This document shows positions 17,962 through 27,560 of a stretch of DNA of 64,000 nt, piece by piece. Positions within the stretch are counted from its first letter, which is position 1. Each line of letters starts with the position of its first letter. Made by a program: the position numbers and the translations under genes. The notes below the pieces were generated by a model. That model had not been told where the DNA came from and ran no database searches. It worked only from the letters and a program-made list of their open reading frames with translations. This DNA is from Sinorhizobium fredii USDA 257 (GTDB lineage Bacteria; Pseudomonadota; Alphaproteobacteria; Rhizobiales; Rhizobiaceae): positions 4,712,001-4,776,000 of the forward strand of contig NC_018000.1 of assembly GCF_000265205.3 (NCBI RefSeq), in the 5' to 3' direction.

Positions 17962-19122
17962 ATGAATTTCGCACTGACCGAAGAACAGCAGATGATCGTC
18001 GATACGGTCCGCAGTTTCGTCGAGACCGAGATCTATCCGCACGAGAACGAGGTCGAGCGCACCGGCATCGTGCCGCGGGAGCTTGGCCAGGACATCGCCC
18101 GCAAGTGCAAGGAGCTCGGCTTCTTCGCCTGCAACTTTCCGGAAGAGGTCGGCGGCGCCGGGCTCGATCACCTGACCTTCACGCTCGTTGAGCGCGAACT
18201 CGGCCGCGGCTCGATGGGCCTGACCGTCTTCTTCGGCCGCCCCTCCGGCATCCTGATGGCCTGCAATGAAGAGCAGCGCGAGCGTTACCTGCTGCCGGCG
18301 ATCCGGGGTGACAAGTTCGACGCGCTTGCGATGACCGAGCCGGACGCTGGTTCCGATGTGCGCGGGATGAAATGCTTCGCCAGACAGGACGGCGACGACT
18401 GGATCGTCAACGGCACCAAGCACTTCATCAGCCACGCCGACATCGCCGATTTCGTCATCGTCTTCATCGCCACCGGCGAGGAGCAGACACCGCGCGGGCC
18501 GAAGAAGAAGATCACCTGTTTCCTCGTCGATCGCGGCACGCCCGGCTTCGAAATCCGCGACGGCTACAACTCCGTTTCGCATCGCGGCTATAAGAACTGC
18601 ATCCTGACCTTCGACGATTGTCGGCTGCCCTCCTCGCAGATCCTCGGCGAAGTTCACAGAGGCTTCGATCTTGCCAATGACTGGCTCTACGCAACACGGC
18701 TGACGGTCGCCGCCACCTCCGTCGGCCGCGCCCGCCGCGCCTTCGATTATGCCCTCTCCTATGCGGCCGAGCGCAAGCAGTTCGGCAAGCCGATCGGCGC
18801 CAATCAGGGCGTCTCCTTCAAGCTCGCCGACATGATCACCGAAATCGATGCCGCCGACCTCTTGACGCTGTCGGCCGCCTGGCGGCTCGACCAGGGCCTG
18901 CCGTCGAACCGCGAGATCGCCTCGGCCAAGGTCTACGCCACCGAAATGCTCGCCCGCGTCACCGACGAAGCCATCCAGATCTACGGCGGCATGGGGCTGA
19001 TGGACGACCTGCCGCTCGCCCGCTTCTGGCGCGACGCCCGCGTCGAGCGCATCTGGGACGGTACCTCGGAAATCCAGCGCCACATCATCAGCCGCGATCT
19101 GCTCCGGCCGCTGGGGGCTTGA
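17962..19122 (+). CDS. Acyl-CoA dehydrogenase (carnitine/gamma-butyrobetaine island)
   Basis: 386 residues, full-length FAD acyl-CoA dehydrogenase: AMTEPDAGSDVRGMK, the C-terminal RKQFGKPIGANQGVSFKLAD and QIYGGMGLMDDLPLARFWRD. The position of the usual catalytic Glu (Y/W-E-G-T) reads IWDGTSEIQ, with Asp instead. In context it may oxidise gamma-butyrobetainyl-CoA to crotonobetainyl-CoA, feeding CaiD; that assignment is by neighbourhood only. The ATG at 17962 has GAGGGAG upstream. It shares direction with the synthetase and hydratase that follow. Confidence 0.88.
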   Translation: MNFALTEEQQMIVDTVRSFVETEIYPHENEVERTGIVPRELGQDIARKCKELGFFACNFPEEVGGAGLDHLTFTLVERELGRGSMGLTVFFGRPSGILMACNEEQRERYLLPAIRGDKFDALAMTEPDAGSDVRGMKCFARQDGDDWIVNGTKHFISHADIADFVIVFIATGEEQTPRGPKKKITCFLVDRGTPGFEIRDGYNSVSHRGYKNCILTFDDCRLPSSQILGEVHRGFDLANDWLYATRLTVAATSVGRARRAFDYALSYAAERKQFGKPIGANQGVSFKLADMITEIDAADLLTLSAAWRLDQGLPSNREIASAKVYATEMLARVTDEAIQIYGGMGLMDDLPLARFWRDARVERIWDGTSEIQRHIISRDLLRPLGA

Positions 19123-19214
19123 GGGATGGTGGTCTTGATCGATATGCGTTTTCAAGAAGCCCCTCCCCCCAGCAAAAAAGATCGAGGCGTCTTTATTCGC
19201 GAGGGAGGCAATCG

Positions 19215-21278
19215 ATGACCGCCCCTCCCCGCTCCCTCGACCGCCTCATCCGCCCCCGCTCCATCGCGGTCTTCGGCGGCAAGGAGGCGCGCCGCGTCAT
19301 CGAACAATGCGACAAGATGGGTTTTGCCGGCAAAATCTGGCCGGTCCATCCGCGCGAGGATGAAATCCTCGGTCGCCGCTGCAATCGCTCGGTCGCCGAC
19401 CTGCCGGAGGCGCCGGATGCTTCCTTTGTTGGCGTCAACCGCGCATTGACCATCGAGATCATCCGTGATCTGGCGGCGCGCGGCGCCGGCGGTGCGGTCT
19501 GCTACGCTTCAGGCTTCCGCGAGGCGGCGAGCGAGCTTGCCGACGGCAACGACCTGCAGGAGGCGCTGGTCGCCGCCGCAGGTGACATGCCGATCGTCGG
19601 GCCCAACTGCTACGGCTTCATCAACATGCTGGACGGGGCGCTTCTCTGGCCGGACCAGCACGGCATGCTGCGCGTCGAGCGCGGCGTGGCGATCCTCACC
19701 CAGTCCTCCAACATCGCCTGTAACATCTCGATGCAGAAACGCGGGCTGCCGCTCGCCTATGTGATGACCGCTGGCAACCAGGCGCAGACCGGCCTCTCCG
19801 ACATCGCCTGCGCCGTGCTCGAGGATCCGCGCGTCACCGCGGTCGGGCTCCATATCGAAGGTTTCGACGGTATCGAGGCGCTGGAGCGGCTCGCTACCCG
19901 CGCCCGCGAATTGCGTAAGCCGGTGGTGACGCTGAAGATCGGCAAGTCGGAGGCCGCGCAACTCGCGACGATTTCCCACACCGCTTCGCTCGCCGGCAAT
20001 GACCGCGTCTCTTCGGCCGTGCTCGCCCGGCTCGGCATCGGCCGCGTCGACACGCTGCCGGAGCTTTTGGAAACGCTGAAGCTTCTGCATCTTCATGGCC
20101 CCCTCCCCAGCGCCGACATCTCCTCGATGAGCTGTTCGGGCGGCGAAGCCTCGCTGATGGCGGATGCCGGCGTCCGGCGCAAGGTCGCCTTCCGAGCGCT
20201 CAAGGACGAGCAGCGCCAGCCGCTGCGGGAAAGTCTCGGCGACATGGTGACGATCGCCAATCCGCTCGACTACCATACCTTCGTCTGGGGCAATCGCGAG
20301 AAGCAGACCGCCGCCTTCACCGCCATGATGCGGGGCGGCTACGCGCTGAACCTGATCGTGCTCGATTTCCCTCGCCTCGACCGCTGCAACGCCGAAGACT
20401 GGGCGACGACCTGTGATGCGGTGATCGACGCGGCGAACGCGACGAGCGCCGTCGCCGGCATCGTCGCAAGCCTTGGCGAAAACATGCCGGAGGAAACCGC
20501 GCTCTCCTTGATGGCAGCAGGCGTCGTGTCCTTCTTCGGCATCGACGAGGCCCTCGCCGCGGCCGAGACAGCGGCCGCAATCGGCGCCGCCTGGGCAAGG
20601 CCGGCCCCGCCGCCTCTCGTCAAGGCCGCAGCAGCCGGCGGCGATGCCACCACACTGACGGAGGCTGAAGCCAAGGCGGAGCTCGCCCAAGCGGGTGTGG
20701 CTGTACCGCAAGGTAAAACCGCTGTAACGCCGAAGGAAGCTGCAGAGGTCGCCGAAACCCTCGGCTTCCCGGTCGCACTCAAGGGTCTCGGCGTTGCCCA
20801 CAAGACCGAAGCCGGTGCCGTCAGGCTCAATCTGACAACCCGGGAAGAAGTGCTCGCCGCAGCAGAAGCGATGGCGTCGGTCGCCGCAGGATATCTCGTG
20901 GAGAGGATGATCGCCAGGCCAGTCGCCGAACTGATCATCGGGGCGATGCGCGATCCGGTGGCGGGTCCGGTGCTGACCATCGGGGCTGGCGGAATCCTGG
21001 TGGAATTGCTCGACGATTCCGCAATCCTGACGCTACCTGCCACCGAAGCGATGATCAAGGCGGCAATTGACGGCCTGAAAATCAGGAAACTGCTCGACGG
21101 CTATCGCGGCGGTCCGAAGGGCGATGTCGCGGCGTTGACAGACACTGTCGCAGCCGCGGCATCCTATGTCGTTGCAAACGCTTCCAAACTCGACGAACTC
21201 GATATCAATCCTATTATGGTATTGCCGGATGGCCATGGAGCCGTCGCCGCCGATGCCTTGATCCGCCGGAGGAAATGA
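19215..21278 (+). CDS. NDP-forming acyl-CoA synthetase (acetate-CoA ligase family)
   Basis: 687 residues with the Acd architecture: CoA-binding Rossmann domain (RPRSIAVFGGKEARRV), succinyl-CoA-ligase-like domains with H255 in ISHTASLAGND (phospho-His in this superfamily), and a C-terminal ATP-grasp domain (LTEAEAKAELAQAGVAVP, LVERMIARPVAELIIG, ELDINPIMV). It would activate a carboxylate with ATP and CoA; next to CaiD, D-carnitine, crotonobetaine or gamma-butyrobetaine are plausible. The start at 19215 has GGGAGG 7 nt upstream; upstream in-frame codons are not homologous. Its stop overlaps the next gene's possible start. Confidence 0.87.
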   Translation: MTAPPRSLDRLIRPRSIAVFGGKEARRVIEQCDKMGFAGKIWPVHPREDEILGRRCNRSVADLPEAPDASFVGVNRALTIEIIRDLAARGAGGAVCYASGFREAASELADGNDLQEALVAAAGDMPIVGPNCYGFINMLDGALLWPDQHGMLRVERGVAILTQSSNIACNISMQKRGLPLAYVMTAGNQAQTGLSDIACAVLEDPRVTAVGLHIEGFDGIEALERLATRARELRKPVVTLKIGKSEAAQLATISHTASLAGNDRVSSAVLARLGIGRVDTLPELLETLKLLHLHGPLPSADISSMSCSGGEASLMADAGVRRKVAFRALKDEQRQPLRESLGDMVTIANPLDYHTFVWGNREKQTAAFTAMMRGGYALNLIVLDFPRLDRCNAEDWATTCDAVIDAANATSAVAGIVASLGENMPEETALSLMAAGVVSFFGIDEALAAAETAAAIGAAWARPAPPPLVKAAAAGGDATTLTEAEAKAELAQAGVAVPQGKTAVTPKEAAEVAETLGFPVALKGLGVAHKTEAGAVRLNLTTREEVLAAAEAMASVAAGYLVERMIARPVAELIIGAMRDPVAGPVLTIGAGGILVELLDDSAILTLPATEAMIKAAIDGLKIRKLLDGYRGGPKGDVAALTDTVAAAASYVVANASKLDELDINPIMVLPDGHGAVAADALIRRRK

Positions 21279-21283
21279 CGCCT

Positions 21284-22066
21284 ATGACCGGACCGATCCT
21301 CACCCGCCGCGAAGGCGGCATTCTCGAAGTCACGATCGACCGGCCGAAGGCGAACGCCATCGACCTGAAGACAAGTCGGGTCCTGGGCGAGATCTTCCGC
21401 GATTTCCGTGACGACCCGGCGCTGCGGGTGGCGATCATCACCGCGGCCGGCGAGAAATTCTTCTGTCCCGGTTGGGACCTGAAGGCGGCGGCGGAGGGTG
21501 ATCCCGTCGATGGCGACTATGGTGTCGGCGGTTTCGGCGGCATGCAGGAGCTCCGCGACCTTAACAAGCCGATCATCGCCGCCGTCAACGGCATCTGCTG
21601 CGGCGGCGGGCTGGAGATCGCCCTTTCGACAGATCTCATTCTCGCGGCCGAACACGCGACCTTCGCGCTACCGGAAATCCGCTCCGGCACGGTCGCCGAC
21701 GCTGCCTCGATCAAGCTGCCGAAGCGCATCCCCTATCACATCGCCATGGACATGCTTCTGACCGGGCGCTGGCTCGAAGCCGCGGAGGCGCATCGCTGGG
21801 GTTTCGTCAACGAGATCCTGCCCCCAGGGCGGCTGATGGAGCGCGCCTGGGAACTCGCGCGCCTCCTCGAAAGCGGCCCGCCGCTCGTCTATGCGGCAAT
21901 CAAGGAGGTGGTGCGCGAAGCCGAGGGCCGCGACTTCCAGACGACAATGAACAAGATCACCCGTCGCCAGTTCAAGACGGTCGACGTGCTTTATTCGAGC
22001 GAAGACCAACTGGAGGGAGCCCGCGCCTTCTCCGAGAAGCGCGATCCGGTCTGGAAGGGGAGATGA
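21284..22066 (+). CDS. caiD: Crotonobetainyl-CoA hydratase (carnitinyl-CoA dehydratase)
   Basis: 260 residues, crotonase fold, extensively alike to E. coli CaiD: PKANAIDLKTS, VAIITAAGEKFF, GWDLKAAAEG and the C-terminal EKRDPVWKGR are shared as recalled from that protein. Both catalytic glutamates, E111 and E131, fall at the same numbering. It interconverts crotonobetainyl-CoA and L-carnitinyl-CoA. The loop after E131 reads SGTVADAAS rather than LGIVPDSGG, a difference near the active site. The ATG at 21284 gives family length; an ATG at 21275 overlaps the previous stop (ATGA) and may be used instead. Confidence 0.9.
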   Translation: MTGPILTRREGGILEVTIDRPKANAIDLKTSRVLGEIFRDFRDDPALRVAIITAAGEKFFCPGWDLKAAAEGDPVDGDYGVGGFGGMQELRDLNKPIIAAVNGICCGGGLEIALSTDLILAAEHATFALPEIRSGTVADAASIKLPKRIPYHIAMDMLLTGRWLEAAEAHRWGFVNEILPPGRLMERAWELARLLESGPPLVYAAIKEVVREAEGRDFQTTMNKITRRQFKTVDVLYSSEDQLEGARAFSEKRDPVWKGR

Positions 22067-22335
22067 GGCCGGTGGCCCGGAATGGCGGCGTGGCGCCGTA
22101 GACTGGAGTCCACAAGGCCAACTTATGGAAAGAAATGATCATTTAGGACGTTACAAGCTTCGATCGAGCGGATAGCCTTTGGTTGAAGCCTATAGCGCCC
22201 CCGAGACAGGACGGAGGATAAAGGAAAGGACATCCAAGCGGTACAGTGCCTTGGGCCATCGAAAAGGATGGCGATACGCAGTCTCTACCAATCACAATGA
22301 ACGGCGAATGCCGGCTAACGAAAGGGAACAGGGGA

Positions 22336-23925
22336 ATGAGCGATTACAAGGATTATCTGACACGCCAGGTCATGCTGGGCAAAATGAACCGCCGCGAGTT
22401 TCTCGGGCGCGCTGCCGCGTTAGGCATTGCCGCATCGACCGCGAACACGCTGTTTGCGACCAGTGCCGCAGCGCAGGAGCCGAAGCGCGGCGGGCACCTG
22501 AAACTCGGCCTCGAGGGTGCGGCCGCAACCGATTCGAAAGACCCGGCAAAGGCGCTTTCACAATTCCTGTTCGTCGTCGTTCGGACCTGGGGCGACCTGC
22601 TCGTCGAAAGCCACCCGACGACCGGCGCGCCCGTGCCGGCGCTTGCCGAGTCTTGGGAGCCTTCCGCCGACGCGGCGACCTGGACCTTCACGATCCGCAA
22701 GGGCGTCAAATTCCATGATGGCAAGGAACTGACGGTAGAGGACGTCGTCAAGACGCTGCAGCGTCACACGGACGACAAGTCGGAGTCGGGCGCCCTTGGC
22801 GTCATGAAATCCATCAAGGAAATCAAGGCCGATGGCGGCAAGCTCGTGCTGACGCTGACCGAAGGCAATGCCGACCTGCCGCTGCTGCTTTCCGATTATC
22901 ACCTCGTCATCCAACCGAACGGCGGCATGGACAACCCCGACGCCATGGTCGGCACCGGGCCCTACAAGGTCGCGAGCTTCGAACCGGGCGTGCGTGCCAC
23001 TTTCGAAAGAAACCAGGACGACTGGCGTACGGATCGAGGTTACGTGGATTCGGTCGAACTGATCGCCATGAACGACGCGACGGCACGCATCGCCGCTCTT
23101 TCATCCGGTCAGGTGCACTTTATCAACCGCATCGACCCGAAGACGGTCAGTCTCCTGAAGCGCGCGCCGACGGTCGAGATCCTGAACACGTCCGGCCGCG
23201 GCCACTACGTTTTCATCATGCATTGCAACACCGCGCCGTTCGACAACAACGACCTTCGCATGGCGCTGAAGCTGGCGATGGACCGCGAGACCATGGTCCA
23301 GCGAATCCTCGGCGGTTACGGCAAGATCGGCAACGACTTCCCGATCAACGACACCTATGCCCTCTTCCCGGAAGGCATCGAGCAGCGCGTCTATGATCCG
23401 GACAAGGCCGCCTTCCATTACAAGAAGTCGGGCCACAGCGGGCCGGTGCTGCTGCGCACCTCCGACGTCGCCTTCCCGGGCGCGGTGGATGCCGCCGTTC
23501 TCTACCAGGAGAGCGCCAAGAAGGCCGGCATCGAAATCGAGGTCAAGCGCGAGCCGGGCGACGGCTACTGGACCAATGTCTGGAACGCCCAGCCGTTCTG
23601 CACCTCCTATTGGGGCGGCCGTCCGACCCAGGACCAGATGTACTCGACGGCTTACCTGTCCAACGCCGACTGGAACGACACCCGCTTCCAGCGTGAGGAC
23701 TTCGACAAGCTCCTGCTCCAAGCGCGTTCCGAGCTGGATGAGGCCAAGCGCAAGGACATGTACCGCACCTTGGCGATGATGGTCCGCGACGAAGGTGGCG
23801 TGATCCTGCCGATGTTCAACGACTTCGTGAACGCGTCCACCAAGCAGGTGAAGGGCTACGTCCACGATATCGGCAACGACATGTCGAACGGCTATGTCGC
23901 AACCCGGGTGTGGCTGGACGCGTGA
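22336..23925 (+). CDS. ABC transporter substrate-binding protein, DppA/OppA family (Tat signal)
   Basis: 529 residues of the SBP_bac_5 oligopeptide-type family. The leader carries a twin-arginine motif NRREFLG at 18-24, then a hydrophobic stretch and AAAQ cleavage region near 50, so export may be by Tat in folded form. Family features: YDPDKAAFHYKKSG, ATRVWLDA end. It heads an operon with two permeases, a fused ATPase and a hydrolase. Ligands of this family include peptides, opines and glycosides; no specific ligand is evident. The ATG at 22336 follows AGGGGA. Confidence 0.9.
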   Translation: MSDYKDYLTRQVMLGKMNRREFLGRAAALGIAASTANTLFATSAAAQEPKRGGHLKLGLEGAAATDSKDPAKALSQFLFVVVRTWGDLLVESHPTTGAPVPALAESWEPSADAATWTFTIRKGVKFHDGKELTVEDVVKTLQRHTDDKSESGALGVMKSIKEIKADGGKLVLTLTEGNADLPLLLSDYHLVIQPNGGMDNPDAMVGTGPYKVASFEPGVRATFERNQDDWRTDRGYVDSVELIAMNDATARIAALSSGQVHFINRIDPKTVSLLKRAPTVEILNTSGRGHYVFIMHCNTAPFDNNDLRMALKLAMDRETMVQRILGGYGKIGNDFPINDTYALFPEGIEQRVYDPDKAAFHYKKSGHSGPVLLRTSDVAFPGAVDAAVLYQESAKKAGIEIEVKREPGDGYWTNVWNAQPFCTSYWGGRPTQDQMYSTAYLSNADWNDTRFQREDFDKLLLQARSELDEAKRKDMYRTLAMMVRDEGGVILPMFNDFVNASTKQVKGYVHDIGNDMSNGYVATRVWLDA

Positions 23926-23927
23926 CG

Positions 23928-25034
23928 ATGGAGAGCGGACCGATCACTGGTCCGGTTCTGACCGATGGGGCCGCGGGTGACACACACCCGCGCTCCGCCG
24001 AGCTTTCCGGAGTACCAGCAAAGCCCAACCCCGCCACCGGCGAGCTCGGCGGCACTTTCTGGCGGCGTTTCGTCTTTCGCCGCCCTCTCGTGGCGCTGAT
24101 CCTTCAGCGCCTCGGCCTCAGCGTCGGCCTGCTCTTCGCCGTGTCGCTGATGATCTTCGGCGGCATCGAGGCGCTCCCCGGCGATTTCGCCACCACCTAT
24201 CTCGGCCAGTCGGCGACGCCGCAAGCAGTCGAGAACATCCGCAAGGATCTCGGCCTCGACCGGCCCTGGAGCGAGCGCTATCTCAGCTGGCTCGGCGGTG
24301 CCGTTCAGGGCGACTTCGGCACCTCCTGGGCAAGCAAGAACTCGGTCAGCGAACAGATCGGCAAGAGACTCGGCAATTCCCTCTTTCTCGCCTTTTTCGC
24401 GGCTCTCATTTCCGTGCCGCTTGCCGTCGGCCTCGGCATGCTCGCGGTGCAGTTCCGCAATCGACTACCGGACAAGATCATCAACGTGATTTCGCTGGCG
24501 GCGATCTCTCTGCCGGAATTTTTCATCGGCTATCTGCTGATCATGTTCTTCGCCGTCCAATTGGGCGTCGCCACATTCCCGGCGACCGTCTACGACAGCA
24601 TGACCTTCACCGAGCGGCTCTCGGCGATTGCACTCCCGGTCGCAACCCTCGTGCTCGTCGTCCTAGCGCACATGATGCGCATGACGCGGGCGGCGATCCT
24701 CAACGTCATGTCATCGGCCTATGTCGAGACCGCTGAACTCAAGGGTCTCGGCACCTTCCGCATCATCGCGCGGCATGCCGCGCCCAACGCCGTGGCGCCG
24801 GTCATCAACGTCATCGCGCTGAATCTCGCCTATCTTGTCGTCGGCGTCGTCGTCGTCGAGGTGGTGTTCGTCTATCCCGGCATGGGGCAGTACATGGTGG
24901 ACGCGGTGACGGTGCGCGACATGCCGGTCGTGCAGGCCTGCGGGCTGATCTTCGCGGCCTTCTACATTTTCCTCAACATGGCGGCCGATATTCTCGCCAT
25001 TCTCGCCAATCCGAGACTGAGGCACCCGCGATGA
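23928..25034 (+). CDS. ABC transporter permease, DppB type
   Basis: 368 residues with a roughly 50-residue cytoplasmic N-terminal extension before the first helix (LILQRLGLSVGLLFAVSLMIFG), longer than in DppB. The canonical motif GDFATTYLGQSATPQAVENIRKDLGLDRP and the EAA loop ETAELKGLGTFRIIARHAAPN follow. The ATG at 23928 is 2 bp past the binding-protein stop; the next permease overlaps by ATGA. Confidence 0.87.
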   Translation: MESGPITGPVLTDGAAGDTHPRSAELSGVPAKPNPATGELGGTFWRRFVFRRPLVALILQRLGLSVGLLFAVSLMIFGGIEALPGDFATTYLGQSATPQAVENIRKDLGLDRPWSERYLSWLGGAVQGDFGTSWASKNSVSEQIGKRLGNSLFLAFFAALISVPLAVGLGMLAVQFRNRLPDKIINVISLAAISLPEFFIGYLLIMFFAVQLGVATFPATVYDSMTFTERLSAIALPVATLVLVVLAHMMRMTRAAILNVMSSAYVETAELKGLGTFRIIARHAAPNAVAPVINVIALNLAYLVVGVVVVEVVFVYPGMGQYMVDAVTVRDMPVVQACGLIFAAFYIFLNMAADILAILANPRLRHPR

Positions 25035-25858
25035 ACCTGCGATCTATCCCCATCAGCGCCTGGGTCGGCATCATCGGCATTGCTGTCGCCCTTCTTTGCG
25101 CCCTCTTCGCTCCCTTCATTGCCCCCTTCGGCGAGCGGGACGTCGTCGGCGAGATCTGGATGCCAGCCGGTGGCGATTTCCTGCTCGGCACTGACAATCT
25201 CGGGCGCGACCTGCTCTCGCGCCTGATCTACGGCGCCCGCACAACAATCTTCGTGGCGCTGGCGGCGACCCTGATCTCCTTCGCGCTCGGCATGATCCTG
25301 AGCTTCGCGGCGGCCGTCACCGGCGGCTTCGTAGACCAGCTCTTCTCGCGCTTCAACGATCTGATGATGGCAGTCCCGACGCTGATCTTCGCGCTCGTCG
25401 TGCTTGCCGTCCTGCCGCAGCATCTCTGGATCCTCATTCTGGTGATGGCGGTGCTCGACTCCACCCGCGTCTTCCGCATCGGCCGCGCCGTCGCCCTCGA
25501 TGTCGCGGTGATGGAATTCGTGGAGGCCGCACGGCTTCGCGGCGAAGGCAGCCTGTGGATCATCTTCCGGGAGATCCTGCCGAACACGCTGTCGCCGCTG
25601 CTTGCCGAATTCGGCCTGCGTTTCGCCTTCTCGATCCTATTCCTCTCCACCCTCTCCTTCCTCGGCCTCGGCATCCAGCCACCGGCCGCCGACTGGGGCG
25701 GCATGGTCAAGGACAACAAGGACGGCATCATCTTCGGCATCTCCGCGGCACTGGTTCCCGGCGCGGCGATCGCAACCCTCGCCATCAGCGTCAACCTCGT
25801 CGTCGACTGGCTGATGAAGCGCACCTCGAGCCTGAAAGGAGGGCGCGGCGATGCCTGA
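25031..25858 (+). CDS. ABC transporter permease, DppC type
   Basis: 275 residues, about six helices, with the DppC hallmarks FLLGTDNLGRDLLSRLIYGAR and EAARLRGEGSLWIIFREILPN (EAA loop), and SFLGLGIQPPAADWGGM. It starts by a four-base overlap with the previous permease and overlaps the ATPase gene by 8 bp, consistent with a tightly coupled transporter operon. Confidence 0.9.
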   Translation: MNLRSIPISAWVGIIGIAVALLCALFAPFIAPFGERDVVGEIWMPAGGDFLLGTDNLGRDLLSRLIYGARTTIFVALAATLISFALGMILSFAAAVTGGFVDQLFSRFNDLMMAVPTLIFALVVLAVLPQHLWILILVMAVLDSTRVFRIGRAVALDVAVMEFVEAARLRGEGSLWIIFREILPNTLSPLLAEFGLRFAFSILFLSTLSFLGLGIQPPAADWGGMVKDNKDGIIFGISAALVPGAAIATLAISVNLVVDWLMKRTSSLKGGRGDA

Positions 25859-27482
25859 TCTGCTTTCCGTCAAGAACCTGAAGATCGAGGCGACGAGCTA
25901 TCCGCCCGGCGAACCGCCGAAAGTGGTGACGCTCGTCGAAGGCGTCTCCTTCAATCTCGAAAAAGGCAAGGTGTTGGGTCTCATCGGCGAATCCGGCGCC
26001 GGCAAGTCGACGATCGGCCTCTCCGCACTCGCCTATGGCCGCGGGGGCGTTCGCATCACCGGCGGCGAGGTGCTGCTCAACGGCCGGGACATCCTGAAGC
26101 TCGACCGCAGCGGCATCAATTCTGTCCGCGGATGCCACGTCTGCTATGTCGCCCAGTCCGCGGCGGCGGCCTTCAACCCGGCCCACAAGCTCGGCGACCA
26201 GGTGATCGAAGCCTCGCTCCGCCACGGCATCATGTCGAGAGAGGAAGCGAAGAAACGCGCCCTCTATCTCTTCCGTGTGCTCGGCCTTCCCAGCCCTGAA
26301 ACCTTCGGTGAGCGCTATCCGCATCAGGTTTCCGGCGGTCAACTGCAGCGCGCCATGACCGCCATGGCGCTCTGCCCGAACCCGGAGCTGATCGTCTTCG
26401 ACGAGCCGACGACGGCGCTCGACGTGACGACGCAGATCGACGTGCTGGCGGCGATCAAGCACGCCATCGAGGAGACGCACACGGCGGCGCTCTATATCAC
26501 CCACGATCTCGCGGTGGTCGCCCAGATCTCCGACGACATCATGGTGCTCCGTCACGGCAAGACCGTCGAATACGGTACCACCAAGCAGGTGATCGAAGCG
26601 CCGCGGGAAGACTATACCCGGGCGCTTGTCAGCGTTCGGCAGGCGAAGCGCGACGAAGCCCCGGACCAGTCTGGCACGCTCCTCAAGATCGAGGGCGTCC
26701 ATGCCGGCTATTCGAACGGTTTCAAGGTGCTGCACGATGTCTCGATGCATCTGCCGAAGGGGCAGACGCTGGCGATCGTTGGCGAATCCGGCTCCGGCAA
26801 GTCCACCCTCGCCCGCGTCATCACCGGCCTTCTGCCGCCAAGCCAAGGCCGGATCATCTTCGACGGCAAGGAAATGCCGAAGGCGCTAAAAGGCCGGACA
26901 AACGAGCAGTTGCGCCGCATCCAGATGATCTACCAGATGGCGGACACGGCCATGAACCCGCGCCAGACCGTGCGCGACATCGTCGGCCGGCCGCTCTCCT
27001 TCTATTTCGGCATGCGCGGCGCCAGGAAAACCGAACGCGTCAAGGAACTACTCGACCAGATCGAGATGGGGTCGCGCTTTCTCGATCGCTATCCGGCCGA
27101 ACTCTCCGGCGGTCAAAAACAGCGCGTCGCGATCGCCCGGGCGCTCGCCGCCAAGCCGGAACTCATCCTCTGCGACGAGCCAACATCGGCGCTCGACCCG
27201 CTGGTGGCCGAAGGCATCCTCAACCTGCTTACGAAGCTTCAGGAGGAAACCGCTGTTTCCTTTGTCTTTATCACCCACGATATCGCAATCGTCCGGGCCA
27301 TCGCCGACTCGGTCGCCGTGATGCATCGCGGTCGACTGGTGCGGTTCGGTCCGAAGTCGAAGGTGCTCTCGCCGCCTTTCGACGACTACACCGACCTGCT
27401 CTTGAAGTCGGTGCCGGAGATGGAAATCGGGTGGTTGGAGCGGGTGCTGAAGACGCGGCGGATGGAGAGTGCCGGGAATTGA
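25851..27482 (+). CDS. Dipeptide/oligopeptide-type ABC ATPase, DppD-DppF fusion
   Basis: 543 residues with two complete nucleotide-binding domains. The first has Walker A GESGAGKST at 46-54 and signature VSGGQLQRAM; the second has GESGSGKST near 315 and LSGGQKQRVAIARAL, with Walker B LILCDEPTSALD. E. coli uses two separate proteins; here one polypeptide serves both. A DAP linker such as oligo_HPY is short or absent at the ends. It energises the preceding two permeases. Confidence 0.92.
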   Translation: MPDLLSVKNLKIEATSYPPGEPPKVVTLVEGVSFNLEKGKVLGLIGESGAGKSTIGLSALAYGRGGVRITGGEVLLNGRDILKLDRSGINSVRGCHVCYVAQSAAAAFNPAHKLGDQVIEASLRHGIMSREEAKKRALYLFRVLGLPSPETFGERYPHQVSGGQLQRAMTAMALCPNPELIVFDEPTTALDVTTQIDVLAAIKHAIEETHTAALYITHDLAVVAQISDDIMVLRHGKTVEYGTTKQVIEAPREDYTRALVSVRQAKRDEAPDQSGTLLKIEGVHAGYSNGFKVLHDVSMHLPKGQTLAIVGESGSGKSTLARVITGLLPPSQGRIIFDGKEMPKALKGRTNEQLRRIQMIYQMADTAMNPRQTVRDIVGRPLSFYFGMRGARKTERVKELLDQIEMGSRFLDRYPAELSGGQKQRVAIARALAAKPELILCDEPTSALDPLVAEGILNLLTKLQEETAVSFVFITHDIAIVRAIADSVAVMHRGRLVRFGPKSKVLSPPFDDYTDLLLKSVPEMEIGWLERVLKTRRMESAGN

Positions 27483-27560
27483 TCGAGAGCGGAGCGCCCC
27501 GCCCTGCATTCACAATCCGCGGCAGATCGCTCACGTGCAGAAAATCGGGAGAAAATAACC

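Noticed and set aside
16171..19155. A very long minus-strand open frame (about 990 codons) opposite the carnitine dehydrogenase and acyl-CoA dehydrogenase
   Set aside because: It has no recognisable domain, is rich in His/Arg/Gly/Asp as expected of GC-rich antisense frames, and overlaps two clear genes.
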